Shown here: one piece after another, positions 11,107 through 21,795 of the stretch | Position numbering within the stretch: the first letter of the stretch is position 1 | Layout: every line of letters begins with the position of its first letter | DNA from: Mytilinidion resinicola | Lineage: Eukaryota; Ascomycota; Dothideomycetes; Mytilinidiales; Mytilinidiaceae | Direction of reading: 5' to 3' | Assembly (NCBI RefSeq): GCF_010093595.1 | Contig: NW_022985454.1 | Location: 883,142 to 947,141 of the forward strand | Length of the DNA: 64,000 nt | Notes under the pieces: model-generated | The model's input: the letters and a program-made list of their open reading frames with translations, nothing else | What the model was told of the DNA's origin: nothing | The model's database searches: none | Made by a program: the position numbers and the translations under genes

Positions 11107-14100
11107 TACTGTACGTATATATGACGCGATATGTAGAGTAGTAGAAAGCCAGTGTCCACGCAGCGTGGTACAGACGCGTCGTAGGAAAAATGCCAGAATA
11201 CGTGTAGTAAGACAGTAAGGCAGTACTACTGTGCGCTACCTATTAACCACCGCATCCAGCATCCCCTATTGGTGGAGACACGCGTGCAACAATCCGCATT
11301 CCCATGTGTAGCTCGAGCCGTCGGGCACCAAGTTAACAGCTCCCGAGTCTGGTATAGCTTCCGCCCGACAGCTACCGTGGAGGGGTACAGGTGTACACTT
11401 TCTTTCTCTGCTCCCCCGCTGACCAAAGCCACACTGTTGATGACATGATCGCAACTCCTCACCTGGAACAACGCTCGCACGCACTTTAGCCGGATAACAG
11501 TGGGGTCCGATGCTGCGCGGCGCCGGTCAGAGCAGATGCGGCATGTAGTAGCGTGTATACAGGTATGCAGCCAAGGAGTCCGGGCGTTGCGGCATGCGCT
11601 GGGTAGACCTGATAGAGACGATGATAGTGCGATAGCGCGGTGTTTCGCGATTGCTTGTATACGCATCCAAGGCCAAGGATTCCTGCGTGTATACGCAGCT
11701 GTAGCCAAGGCTTTCTGTGCATTAGTATACCCTGGAAGTGTATGTACGAGCCTAGATGGAGAGGGTGATAATCTGATAGCGCGTGTCGCGGGGCTAGCAA
11801 TGCATGGAAATGTAAGTCTGGACAGACTTAACCCTGCAAGCTAAGGGCTTCTGGACAGACCACGTTCTGTGCAGAGCAACCAACATGCAGATCACATGAA
11901 GGCGGTAATTCCTAACGCTGGGCTGATTAGTTAGCCTACCTAACGATATGATAGCCTCGAGATGGTGCAACCACAGCCACTTTGAAAGCGGGGTTGATTC
12001 CCGTAGGGCTGGCCTATCACGGTACCGCTGGCTACTGGGGATTCCTAGCGGCGTTTCCGACGAGTCGTTCACACGCCGCATCGTGCGGTGGCCTGATCAT
12101 TGCAGCAAAAACAGCGGGAGACGTCGCCTGGGATCCGATGCTATTTCCTGCCATGACGTAGCCGTGGGCCATCGATATACTTGGAAGATGCGTACAGTAG
12201 CAGCTCGCTAGTGTTCTAAATTTGACGACAAGAATGAGAGCGAGTCGAGGGCGTTCGGCTCTGAAAGCCGAATAGAGGCACGGCGTCGAGGAAGAAAATT
12301 GCCGAAGAGCCGGTATCGCAAGCGTCAAGGCCGCCTGTCATGTCCACTCTTCCCGAGACCCTGATCTGCACGCGAGCAGGCGACTCTCCACACCCACGGC
12401 GCGGGAAGGATTTAGGGCTGGTGCGTCACCGTAGGGTTAGACGAGTACAGAAGTGACACGGAACGCGGTGCGTCACGATGGGCTGGAGGTGAGGATAGTG
12501 GAATACTGCTTTGGGTGAACGGTAACTGGGCCTGCTATATTAATAGGTGGGCGAATGCAGTAGGCTTCCTGTCCGGTTCTGCAAGAGCCAGCATCCCGGC
12601 TCGAGTAGCCACGCACTAAAGACCAAGTAGCATATGTAGTGCCCACGGAGGTAGGGCTAAGCGTTGAAGACGCTGGCGAGACAGATAGTGGCACTGCTAA
12701 GGCGGGTTGAGGTTACTATCAGATGCCGCAGAGGGCCTGCTCTCCCCGACCCTCGGCCCCGGCAGCGCTAGCCGTTTGACGGGTGATGTTCTGAGCCTGT
12801 GCTTGGCTGCTCCAGAAAAACACCATGCAGCCATCCCGAATTGTTCGGGCCGATCGGCGGGCGCTGGGGAGCGATGGGCAACTGCAGACGGTGTCTTGAG
12901 TCCTTCGCGCTGTGTAGCTCTGCGCTAGGCGACGGCACAGAGGCAGATCGAGTGAGATTGCAACGACGAGAAGCAGATGCGAGGACGGGCATCAGCTGTT
13001 CTTAAAGTTATTTCCAGCCTCGAGCACCCGCCACTCCGGATCTGGCATGCCGTCCGACACGCTTCACCTCCACTCGAACGATCGCCCTCGCCGTAGACAC
13101 GGAGACGGAGTACGCGGCTGCGCGGTGTGGTTCCGGGCCTGCGCGCTGCCGTCTGTCCTGCTGTCGCTTCAACTAGTCTCGACCTGTCGTTTCCCTGGTG
13201 CCGTCCTGTCTCTTTCGTAGTGCCGCCGCTCAGGAGGTGGCCATTCTCGCAATGGCACCGTGTCTTCGCGACCGTTAGCCTAACGAGGTTGGCAGTTCAA
13301 CGGCGTCTGGCGGACGGCAAGTGCCTATATAGCTGGTTCGTATGGCTCGTCGCGCGGAGAAGCGAGAAGCGCCGCTGATACGGTTTCTATTTTGGATCCC
13401 ATGTGGCTGCACGTTAGGCCGCGCACGGGCTGCCGCACCTTCACCGCGTCGGCGGCGAGTAACGTCGCGGGGACAGCTTCAGCTGTCGACAAAGAGTTTT
13501 CGGCGGTAACGACAACGGGCAGCTCGACCCTGCACACCAAGCCGGAGCTGACGGGAGTAACGTCGACGGCTGTTGAGGTTTTTGTCCCTGCGGCCGCGTG
13601 TCCCGGCTGAGGGATGGCCTTGAGGGATAGGTCGAGTGACGGACAGTATCGCAACGGCTGCTTTGGCGGGCAGACAGTTCGCGCGGCGGCTTCTCCAGAT
13701 TACACAAGAGTACTAATGGGGCACTAGCCGGGTGTCTTGTCGCGAACACCAGCAGCGTGGTGGTGCGAGAATAGCGTGGTGGTGAGGGCAGGGCTTGGCA
13801 CCGCGCCCGAGACTTGTCTTCAGCCCTACACGCTGCAACGGGCAATTGATGCTTCTCGAAGCCGGCCACCGCGCTGTCTGTGCGTGACTCATCTGGCCTG
13901 GAATGACTAACGGGATGCAGACGAGGCCTCATGCGGCCTGGCGCGATCGATTTTATCAGATACCGCGTTGGGTGTAGCGGCCCGAGGTGCATGGTTGCGG
14001 CACAGGGCGCCATCACTGGCCACTCACGCCCCCAGCGCCCCGGTCACAAGAATAAACACCACCGTTTTATCCCCGAAGGTCCGCCAGCACGCCGAGCTTG

Positions 14101-14533
14101 CGCAGAGCCAGGGCACGCCCGCTGCAGGGCTCAGAATGGCAGCGCGGCGTCGTTGATGCCGCCCTTAAGCTTTCCCTGGCCTGCTGCAGCCATGCCCCAG
14201 CCTGCATCTGAACCCCGTCACCGCGACCAGAGGAACATTCCGCCATTCACGCCCGGAGCACCGTCTGACGCTGTATAAGATCGAGCCCGTCCCTCAGATC
14301 GATCGCGGCCTCTTTCTGTTAACCTAAGCACCAAGCTACCCTTTGGCCTCTCTCACCAATATCTACCTACTACAACACTAGCAGCCCTACCGACAACCAG
14401 CCTACCATTACTGATCCGGATAGCTATTACTGATCTGCTCCTGGCAAACTCTACTACTTGTTGAAACCACCGTTTCTTCGCTGCTGTGCTTCCTCATCCT
14501 CACCTCACCACTTCACAACCCTCAAACCGCACA
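11107..14533. other. gene-poor GC-rich stretch
   Basis: About 3.4 kb with many overlapping frames on both strands but none with a recognisable domain, signal peptide or splice pattern. Frames here are Arg/Ser/Pro/Ala-rich, as expected for random frames in GC-rich DNA. The last ~200 bases (14300-14533) are pyrimidine-rich and probably the leader of the bZIP gene. Confidence 0.45.
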
Positions 14534-15389
14534 ATGGACTCCCAATCATTCGACTACTGGCTAGCGCAAGGGAACTACCTTCCCCCGCACCAAACACAAG
14601 TCTTCGAGCTCCCCGCAGACCTCTCGCAAGTCCCCAGCCTAAGCAACTCACCCGTAAGCATCTCCCTTCCCCCAATTCCCCCCTAAACCTCAATCCGCAG
14701 CCTTTCTTGGCGTCCAGAATCCATCTCTTTACAAAAACACAAACCAACGATCCTAACAGTACCCCGAAAAGGTCTCCGCAACCTTCGATTCGCTCCCGCA
14801 ACAACACCCCCACCAACTCTACCAACAACAATACCCGCACATGGCCGACGAGCTAAACTTCTCGTACCAACTCCCCATGACGCCCTCGGACTTCGGCAGC
14901 GCGGACGAGAGCCCCTACTGCAGTCCGCGGCCGCGCCAGACAGAGCTGAGCTATCCTCCGCCGCAGCCCGCCGAGCGCACGCACACAACTAGCGGAGTAA
15001 GTTTGCCCTCAACCTCCCTATCACGTGACCCAGCCGAGCATCAGCTGACCGCTCTCCAGCGCCGCCGCGCCCAAAATCGCGCCGCGCAACGCGCCTTCCG
15101 CGAGCGCAAGGAGAAGCACGCCAAAGACCTCGAGGCGCAGCTCGCTGTCCTGACCGAAAAGTACCGGCATCTGGAGTCGTCGCACGGGGAGCTCAACGCG
15201 GCGTACGACAAGCTGCGCAAGACGATCGAGCTGCTCACGGCCGACGACAGCGAGAGCGTCGGCGGCGGCGCGGAGGGGGAGAAGCAAGGGGAGCTCGGGG
15301 GCCAGCAGCGGAAACCGAGTAACGCGGATACGCTGCGGAAGTTGCTGGATATATTGCATGGGGAGGTGCGGGTGAAGAGTGAGACTTGA
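14534..15389 (+). CDS. AP-1/Yap-like bZIP transcription factor
   Basis: The start ATG at 14534 (CACAATGGACTCC) opens a 40-residue exon (to 14653). A GTAAGC to CTAACAG intron (14654-14759) then joins in phase to YPEKVSATFDSLPQQ and a Gln/Tyr/Pro-rich segment. The basic region RRRAQNRAAQRAFRERKEKH has the N-x2-A-A-Q-R-x-F-R signature of the Yap/Pap1 class, and Leu heptads (EAQLAVL, YRHLESS, GELNAAYDKL, IELL) form the zipper. No C-terminal Cys-rich redox domain is present, so it is unlike Yap1 itself. A 63-nt segment (15000-15062, GTAAGT to CTCCAG with a CTGAC branch point) just before the basic region may be spliced or retained, since both keep the frame. Nuclear DNA binding is expected; the target genes are unknown. 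Confidence 0.85.
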
Positions 15390-16150
15390 ACAGCTTCATG
15401 TCTTCATCCTTCTTCTCTTCATGTCTATTCCTGTTTGCAGCAAGCGACTAGCGAAAAGGGCGGCGGGTCTGTCTTCTGATTTAGCAACTTTAATGAGGGA
15501 ACTTCCAGCGGGTGTTTTGGGTATTGGAAGGATAGGGGGGGTTGGGTATCTGAGGCTAGGGCGGGGCTTTACTTCCTTCCCCTCCAGAACCGTCCTCGGA
15601 CGTCTACGGGCGCTGATCTTTTCACGAAATTCATTTATGAGTTTGAGATGGAGCTAGAGACCACAGTAATATGGTGTTGCTACCTTACGATCATATCACC
15701 TCTCTCTAACTGCTCTATCACGTGACACACATACTCAACCACCAAATCCATGACCAAACAAAACTCAACTGCCACCTCAGACTCTCAAAAACAATCCCTC
15801 AAAGTAACGAGAAACACCAGGAGCACCCGCGAACCAACGACCCGCGCCCTCCCCACCGCCATCCTCCCCAGACTCCCTCACTGACTCCTCCCCCTGCTCC
15901 CCTCCTGTCCTCTCTCCTCCATCAAACTCCGACGCATCTCCAGCAGCCTCACCCTCCTGCACGCCCACAACGCCTCCTCGTCATCCTCCCCCGAGCAGCC
16001 TCCTCGTCCCGAGATCCCGCACCACGCGTCCCCATCGCCACTGCTGCGGCGCGTGTCGTGCCGGCTACCCGGCGCACAGCCGCCGGCCAATAGGGCTGCT
16101 GCCGGTTTCTTGTGCTGTGCAGGCGGCCATGCGGTGTGACGCGTGGTTGG

Positions 16151-16167
16151 GTGTGTGTGTGTGTGTG
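16151..16167 (+). repeat. (GT)n microsatellite
   Basis: Uninterrupted GT dinucleotides, about 8.5 units. Confidence 0.9.
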
Positions 16168-16335
16168 AAGGATGGGGTCACCAAACGGGCGTAGCGGGCG
16201 GGTTGTGTGCAGGCCAGCAGCCACGGAGTTCGTGCAGCCCTGTGGGATCGGGGAGGCGGTGTGGTTGGGTGGGTGTGGGATGGGGACGTGTGACGAAGGG
16301 AAGGGGGACCGCGAATACGGGGCGTGGGAGCATGG

Positions 16336-16357
16336 GGAGTGGAGTGGAGTGGAGTGA
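16336..16357 (+). repeat. (GGAGT)4 pentanucleotide repeat
   Basis: Four consecutive GGAGT units within G-rich DNA. Confidence 0.85.
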
Positions 16358-17510
16358 GACGGGAGGTCGGTATTGTACTGTAAGGGGGAGGAACTGGGCG
16401 GGGGTATTTTTAGAAGATTGGGCAGGCGGGACGGGAATAAGGGTTGCATTTTGAGAGGGGCTTGATAAGGGACTCGATTGGCAGTGTTCCTGGGGGTTCG
16501 GAGATAATGGTACGGGGATTCGTTGAGGCAGGGAGGTGAAGGAAAAGCGGAGGGTCGCGAGATTGGGATGGCCAGGTGAATACGGGCGAAGTGCGAAGTT
16601 GCGGAGATGAAGTTCGTGAAGCGTTGAGACACGGGCGGGTAGGTGTTTGATGTGCGGGTCTGGAAACTGGGGACTTGGCTAACCAGCCGTTGGGTGAGTG
16701 TCGAGACTCGAGGCGAGTGTGAGGCTAGACTGCCTGGGCGTGGGTGGGGAGGGGTCCCGGGGTCGTGTCAGGGAACGAATCTGTTCCTGGATCGGGACAT
16801 GCATGAAAGGGCGCTGGTGTGACTGCCTAGAAACTAGGTGAGTGCTAATGCGGGCTTGGGACCGCAGCATGGCTGATTGGGATGGTCCTGGAGGCGTTTG
16901 CTAAGATCGCTGTCGTTCCTGAAATTGGACCTTCTGCGTCAAATGGGAAGCATGCTGCGAAAATTACCTAGATCATAGCTCGGTGAGTGCTAGTGCGTAA
17001 GAACTCACGACTGGAACGTGGGCGGTTGGTTTGGTCCTGGGAGTGTTTAGTGAGCATCATGATCCGTGGCTTGTTTCACGTAGTGACTATTTGAAGCGTT
17101 TAGTTGTGTGAGCGCTGGATACTCTGGTATCCTAGGTTAGTGTAGTCTTTAAATATATGCATATGTCAGATGTAAAATTGGGTTTAAGAATTATGGGACT
17201 GAGGCTGAGGAGGAGTTGGAGCTGGTCTACTTCAGAACTCAGCTGCCCCTGGACTCTTCACTACTACGCATGGGAGGACATATTCCGCGCTCGAAATACA
17301 CCACGCACACTTTTTTCTATTTGTCCCTGTTCTTGTCGATGTTGGTGGCAGTGGCTGAGAGCTTATGAGATTTCTTTTGGTGAGCTCTATGTGATTGGGG
17401 AGAGCATGTTGAAGGACTTGGGAACATACTTGCCTACTTACTTACAAATATACATGAAGAGCAGTTCACGCCAATAGAATCCAAAGCGCTTTTCGACAAA
17501 CCCATACTGT

Positions 17511-18278
17511 TTACGACTCACCGATCTCCTCAATCACCCTTTTTAGGTTCTGGATGTCATGCGCAAACCTCCCAAGGAACAAACCATCCACCCCGTCCCT
17601 TATCTTCCCAAAAGTCCCCGGTCCCGCACTCCCTCCATAAACTATTCTCGTAACCCCTTTCCTCCCCTTCGCCATCGCTCTGATCTCCTTTGTCACGTTA
17701 ACAACATGATCCGCGTCCGCAGGCTCCTTCGCTCCAATCGCCCACACCGGCTCATACGCCAGAATCACTTCAGCGTCCTCCGGAATCGCGGCTAAGACTG
17801 CTTCAACCTGCGTCCTACACTCCTCCACTGCCGCGCCCACCGCCGCCGAGGCTATGTTCCCATGCGTCCGCTCCCCAATACACACGAGCGGGATCAGCCC
17901 GTTCCGCGCCGCCGCACCCGCCTTCAGCGCAACCTGCGCGTCTGTCTCTTTGAATATTGCGCGTCGCTCTGCGTGGCCTATCTCAACGATGCGTGCGCCG
18001 GCTTGGAAGAGGGAGCGGGCTGAGACTTCGCCGGTGTATGCGCCGGCGTCTTCCCAGAAGCAGTCTTGCGCGCCGAGGATTATAGAGGAGGGTTGGAGAA
18101 TGCGGCCGGAGTCGGCGAGGGATATGAAATCGGGAATGACGAAGAGGTCGATGCGGTAGTTCCAGGCGAGGCCGTCGAGCTCGAGAACGCCTTGCACGTA
18201 GCGGAGGGTGGAGGAGAGGTCGTAGTACATTTTTAGGCTGACGCCGACGAGGCGGCGGAGTGGAGTGGAGGCGGTCAT
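17511..18278 (-). CDS. triosephosphate-isomerase-like enzyme
   Basis: A single exon of 255 codons, the usual TIM length. The TIM-barrel landmarks are present: the active-site Lys in SLKMYYD (about residue 16), the catalytic His in VEIGHAERR (about 101), the catalytic Glu in AYEPVWAIG (about 175), and the phosphate loop YGGSAGP near residue 215. The Asn that normally precedes the active-site Lys (NWKMN in glycolytic enzymes) is Ser here. This and the divergent N-terminus suggest a paralogue acting on another sugar phosphate, for example tetrulose phosphates as in the bacterial EryH/EryI group, rather than the glycolytic enzyme. The substrate assignment is an inference. It is likely cytosolic, as no targeting signal is seen. 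The neighbours give no pathway clue. Confidence 0.85.
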   Translation of the reverse strand: MTASTPLRRLVGVSLKMYYDLSSTLRYVQGVLELDGLAWNYRIDLFVIPDFISLADSGRILQPSSIILGAQDCFWEDAGAYTGEVSARSLFQAGARIVEIGHAERRAIFKETDAQVALKAGAAARNGLIPLVCIGERTHGNIASAAVGAAVEECRTQVEAVLAAIPEDAEVILAYEPVWAIGAKEPADADHVVNVTKEIRAMAKGRKGVTRIVYGGSAGPGTFGKIRDGVDGLFLGRFAHDIQNLKRVIEEIGES

Positions 18279-19065
18279 TATGGATATTTAGATGGGCTGG
18301 TAAGTACGGTGATGAATGGATCTTGTATCAATGCCTTGCTGCTGTTCAGTGCGTTGTGTTATTCTACGATATATGGTGTTTGAAAGTGACGATGATGGTG
18401 AGGAGTCCGGCACGCTGTTTCGGGCATCCCGACTCATCACGTGTTTTCACGAGGTCGGGGAACGGCGGCTCGTTCCAGGCACCCTGTCCACGGGAGCCAA
18501 TGAGTCTTGATGGCTGCTCATCGTCCCTGGACGCCGAAGATTGCGGTCATATTTATTCGACGTGGATGACAGGGCCAGCGCACCCCACACTTTGTAGGAC
18601 TTTTCCTGTCTTAGCGGGCCGACCGGCGTCATTCTTTGACCTCCGATTCAAACTCCGAAATCTCCCAACTCCAACACTACGACACAAACACCACCCATAT
18701 TCACCACAGACCCGCCCGTTCGCTCGATATTCGGACCAGCATCTGTGGTACATGCATCGGCAGCTTGCTGATCGTTGGGCTCGTGCGCGGTACTTTGGAT
18801 AGCTGGCGCCGGCAGACAGGCGGAAAGGTGCAGATCTGAGCAGTGGAAACCCCGGCGGAGTGCGAACGAACAGTGCTGCCCTATATCAGCTGTGCGGTAG
18901 GTAAGCTGACATGACACCGACTCCGATGAGTTGATACTCAACCACGTTCAAGACCAATTGGTGACTCATTTCATCTTTGCTAACTTGTCCCTCAACATCA
19001 TTCAGTAGCGTGGCAACTCTCCTTCACGTAGCCTCCACCACAATTCAACTTTCTCTCCATTCACA
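18279..19065. other. divergent intergenic region
   Basis: Lies between the minus-strand TIM-like gene and plus-strand MTHFR, so it holds both promoters. CACGTG occurs near 18439. No supported gene. Confidence 0.45.
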
Positions 19066-21067
19066 ATGCATATCTCTCAGATGCTGGAGCAGTCGCGGAG
19101 GAAGAACAAGGCGACATTCTCGTTCGAGTTCTTCCCTCCGAAGACAGCTCAGGTACGTCCGGCACTCTACAAGTTGGTTGAGCGAAATCTGATAGAATTT
19201 TAGGGTGTGCAAAATTTGTACGACCGTATGGACCGCATGCACAGCTTCGGGCCCGCCTTCATTGACATCACCTGGGGCGCTGGCGGCCGCATGGCACGCC
19301 TTACAAGCGATATGGTCAAGGTCGCCCAATCTGCGTACGGGCTCGAGACATGCATGCACCTTACATGCACGGACATGGAAAAATCGAAGATTGACGAGGC
19401 ACTGAAGGAAGCATACAAGGCGGGTTGCACAAACATCCTGGCTCTGCGAGGAGACCCTCCTCGGGAGAAGGAGAAGTGGGAGGCCACAGCTGGCGGTTTC
19501 CGCTACGCAAAGGACCTCGTCAAGTACATTCGTGACACCTATGGCAACCACTTCGATATCGGAGTCGCAGGGTACTCTGAAGGATGTGAAGACCAAGACG
19601 ACCATGAGCTTCTCCTGGACCATTTGAAGGAGAAGGTTGACGCCGGCGCTACCTTCATCGTCACGCAGATGTTCTATGACGTCGATATCTTCCTTGACTG
19701 GGTCGACAAGGTTCGAGCGAAAGGTGTGACCATCCCTATCATCCCCGGTATCATGCCAATCCATACCCATGCTGCTTTCATGAGGCGAGCCACATGGACA
19801 AAATGCAACATCCCGACCGCATGGACCAAGGCACTGGAGCCAATTAAGAACGATGACGCTCAAGTACGAGAGGTCGGAAAGACTCTTATTGCAGAGATGT
19901 GTCGCCGGCTTCTCGAAGCGGGCATTCTACATCTCCACTTCTACACTATGAACCTCGCCCAAACCACTCGTATGGTCCTAGAGGAGTTGGACTTGATGCC
20001 CGACATGGAATCCCCAATCGAAAAGCCTCTACCATGGCGGCCATCGCTTGGACTCAACCGCCGAGAGGAAAATGTGCGCCCCATCTTCTGGCGAAACAGG
20101 AACAGGTCCTACGTCGCTAGAACCCAGGACTGGGACGAATTCCCCAACGGTCGCTGGGGTGACGCTCGTTCTCCCGCGTTCGGTGAACTGGATGCGTACG
20201 GTGTCGGTCTCAAAGGTACCAATGAACAGAACATCAAGCTCTGGGGAAGCCCCACCTCGGTCAAGGACATTGCGAACCTCTTTGTTCGCTACATGAGCGG
20301 GAAGCTCGACAGTTTACCCTGGAGCGAAGCCCCCATCTCGAAGGAAGCTGAGAGCATTCAAGACGACCTTGTCAATCTCAACACCCGAGGCTTCCTTACC
20401 ATCAACTCCCAGCCTGCTGCGGATGGAGTCAAATCGTCCGACCCTGTTCTTGGATGGGGCCCTCACAATGGATACGTCTACCAGAAGGCCTACCTCGAGG
20501 TCTTTGTCTCGCCGGAGTACATTGCAGAGGTGATCACCAGAATCGAACGAGATCCTGATATCACGTACTACGCTGTCAACAAGTCTGGTGACCTCAAAAC
20601 GAATGCACCTGGAGATGGACCAAATGCTGTGACTTGGGGTGTATTCCCCGGTAAAGAGATCGTGCAACCTACCATTGTCGAGACCGTCAGCTTCCTCGCC
20701 TGGAAGGATGAATTCTTCAGACTTGGTCAAGATTGGGCAAATTGCTACAGTTCCGTCAGCCCGTCCCGTTACGTTGTCGAAGACCTCATGGATACATGGT
20801 ATCTTGTCAACATCGGTGAGTTTTAGTAAAATATTCCCTTCCTCTACGCCACATGTACTGATAGTTATCATAGTCCACAATGATTTCCACGTTCCGCACG
20901 GTATCTTCCCTCTGTTCAACGGACTTGAAGTTGAAGACATGGAAAAGCCTCTTCATTCGACTGGGATCGTAAATGGAGACGAAAAGCCCACCGAGTCATC
21001 AAAGCCTACTACGAATGGCGCAGCTGCTCATACTAACGGCGTCAATGGTCATGAACAAAAAAATTAG
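19066..21067 (+). CDS. methylenetetrahydrofolate reductase
   Basis: Exons 19066-19152, 19204-20815 and 20874-21067 join in phase to 630 residues, the normal eukaryotic length. The enzyme reduces 5,10-methylene-THF to 5-methyl-THF for methionine synthesis, using FAD. The N-terminal barrel shows FSFEFFPPKT (residues 18-27), FIDITWGAGG, MHLTCTDM, LALRGDPP, YSEGC, FIVTQMFYD and IPGIMPI. The C-terminal half (GRWGDARSPAFGEL, LWGSPTS, WGVFPGKEIVQPTIV, WADEF-like) is the regulatory domain that binds S-adenosylmethionine in eukaryotic enzymes. The tail after VPHGIFPLFNGLE is a low-complexity Glu/Ser/Asn extension. Fungi often carry two paralogues (Met12- and Met13-like), and I cannot tell which this is. 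It is cytosolic. Confidence 0.97.
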
Positions 21068-21795
21068 TACCATCTCGAAGATCGTGTGTCAATCTCTTCT
21101 CAAGACATTCAACATCTCTGTTAGTCTACCTTAATATGGCGTTTCTGGAATTTCTTCTTCGCTTCTTAGCATTTTCAAGGGCGGCGACCCTACGAATCGG
21201 TTGCATTCAACACGGGGGTCCCTTCGTCAACCTGAGGGGATAAAAGTTGTGATTTTTCACATATTGCATTGGCAGGCGTCTATTCAACCTTGACGGCTCA
21301 TGATGAACGGAGACATAAACAAAGTGCGTGGGAACGAGAAGGAGTGACGAGACGATCTTTTTGAGATACCCCATTTCAGCGCCCTCAACGGCGCTTGCTT
21401 TTCTTGAGGTAGAGCTATGTTAGTATTTTAATGGCTTGATGGATGGTGGAATGGAATGTGATGGTCGGATAGGTAGATTCCCGACGGTGAGAGATTTTGG
21501 ACAATCAAAATTATCCTCTCGTCCATCCCCTATCGATGTTAAATTTCCATATCTTGCAGTGTAACATGAGGTATGCCTTACTCGGTAGATCAGCAGCTAA
21601 GTTGTTCCGTTCCGATATTTTCACCTTTCATGAAGGATGATAGAACCCAAGTGAGATTCTTCACCTCCCTTCTACCTTCGCCTATCACGCCATTGCCGGT
21701 AGTCCTATCGCGCTAAGCGTGGCGCTAGTCTCCTTCACCCTCTCGCTAACCTTTATGTACTTCTTCTACTTCTTGTTCTTCTTCGCTCCTACACC
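21068..21795. other. intergenic, promoter side of gene C
   Basis: No gene supported. A pyrimidine-rich run (CTTCTTCTACTTCTTGTTCTTCTTC) precedes the gene C start, typical of fungal core promoters. Confidence 0.4.

Larger units (their letters stand above)
15390..17510. other. gene-poor stretch with simple repeats
   Basis: No supported gene. The stretch is G-rich between 16140 and 17100, with several loosely similar GGTGAGTGCTA-containing segments (near 16838 and 16981). TCACGTGAC occurs at 15718-15726. Confidence 0.45.

Noticed and set aside
13441..14016. 191-codon minus-strand frame
   Set aside because: Arg/Ser/Pro-rich composition typical of random frames in GC-rich DNA; no motif.
15949..16632. 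227-codon minus-strand frame
   Set aside because: Low-complexity Pro/Ser/His content over microsatellite and G-rich DNA.
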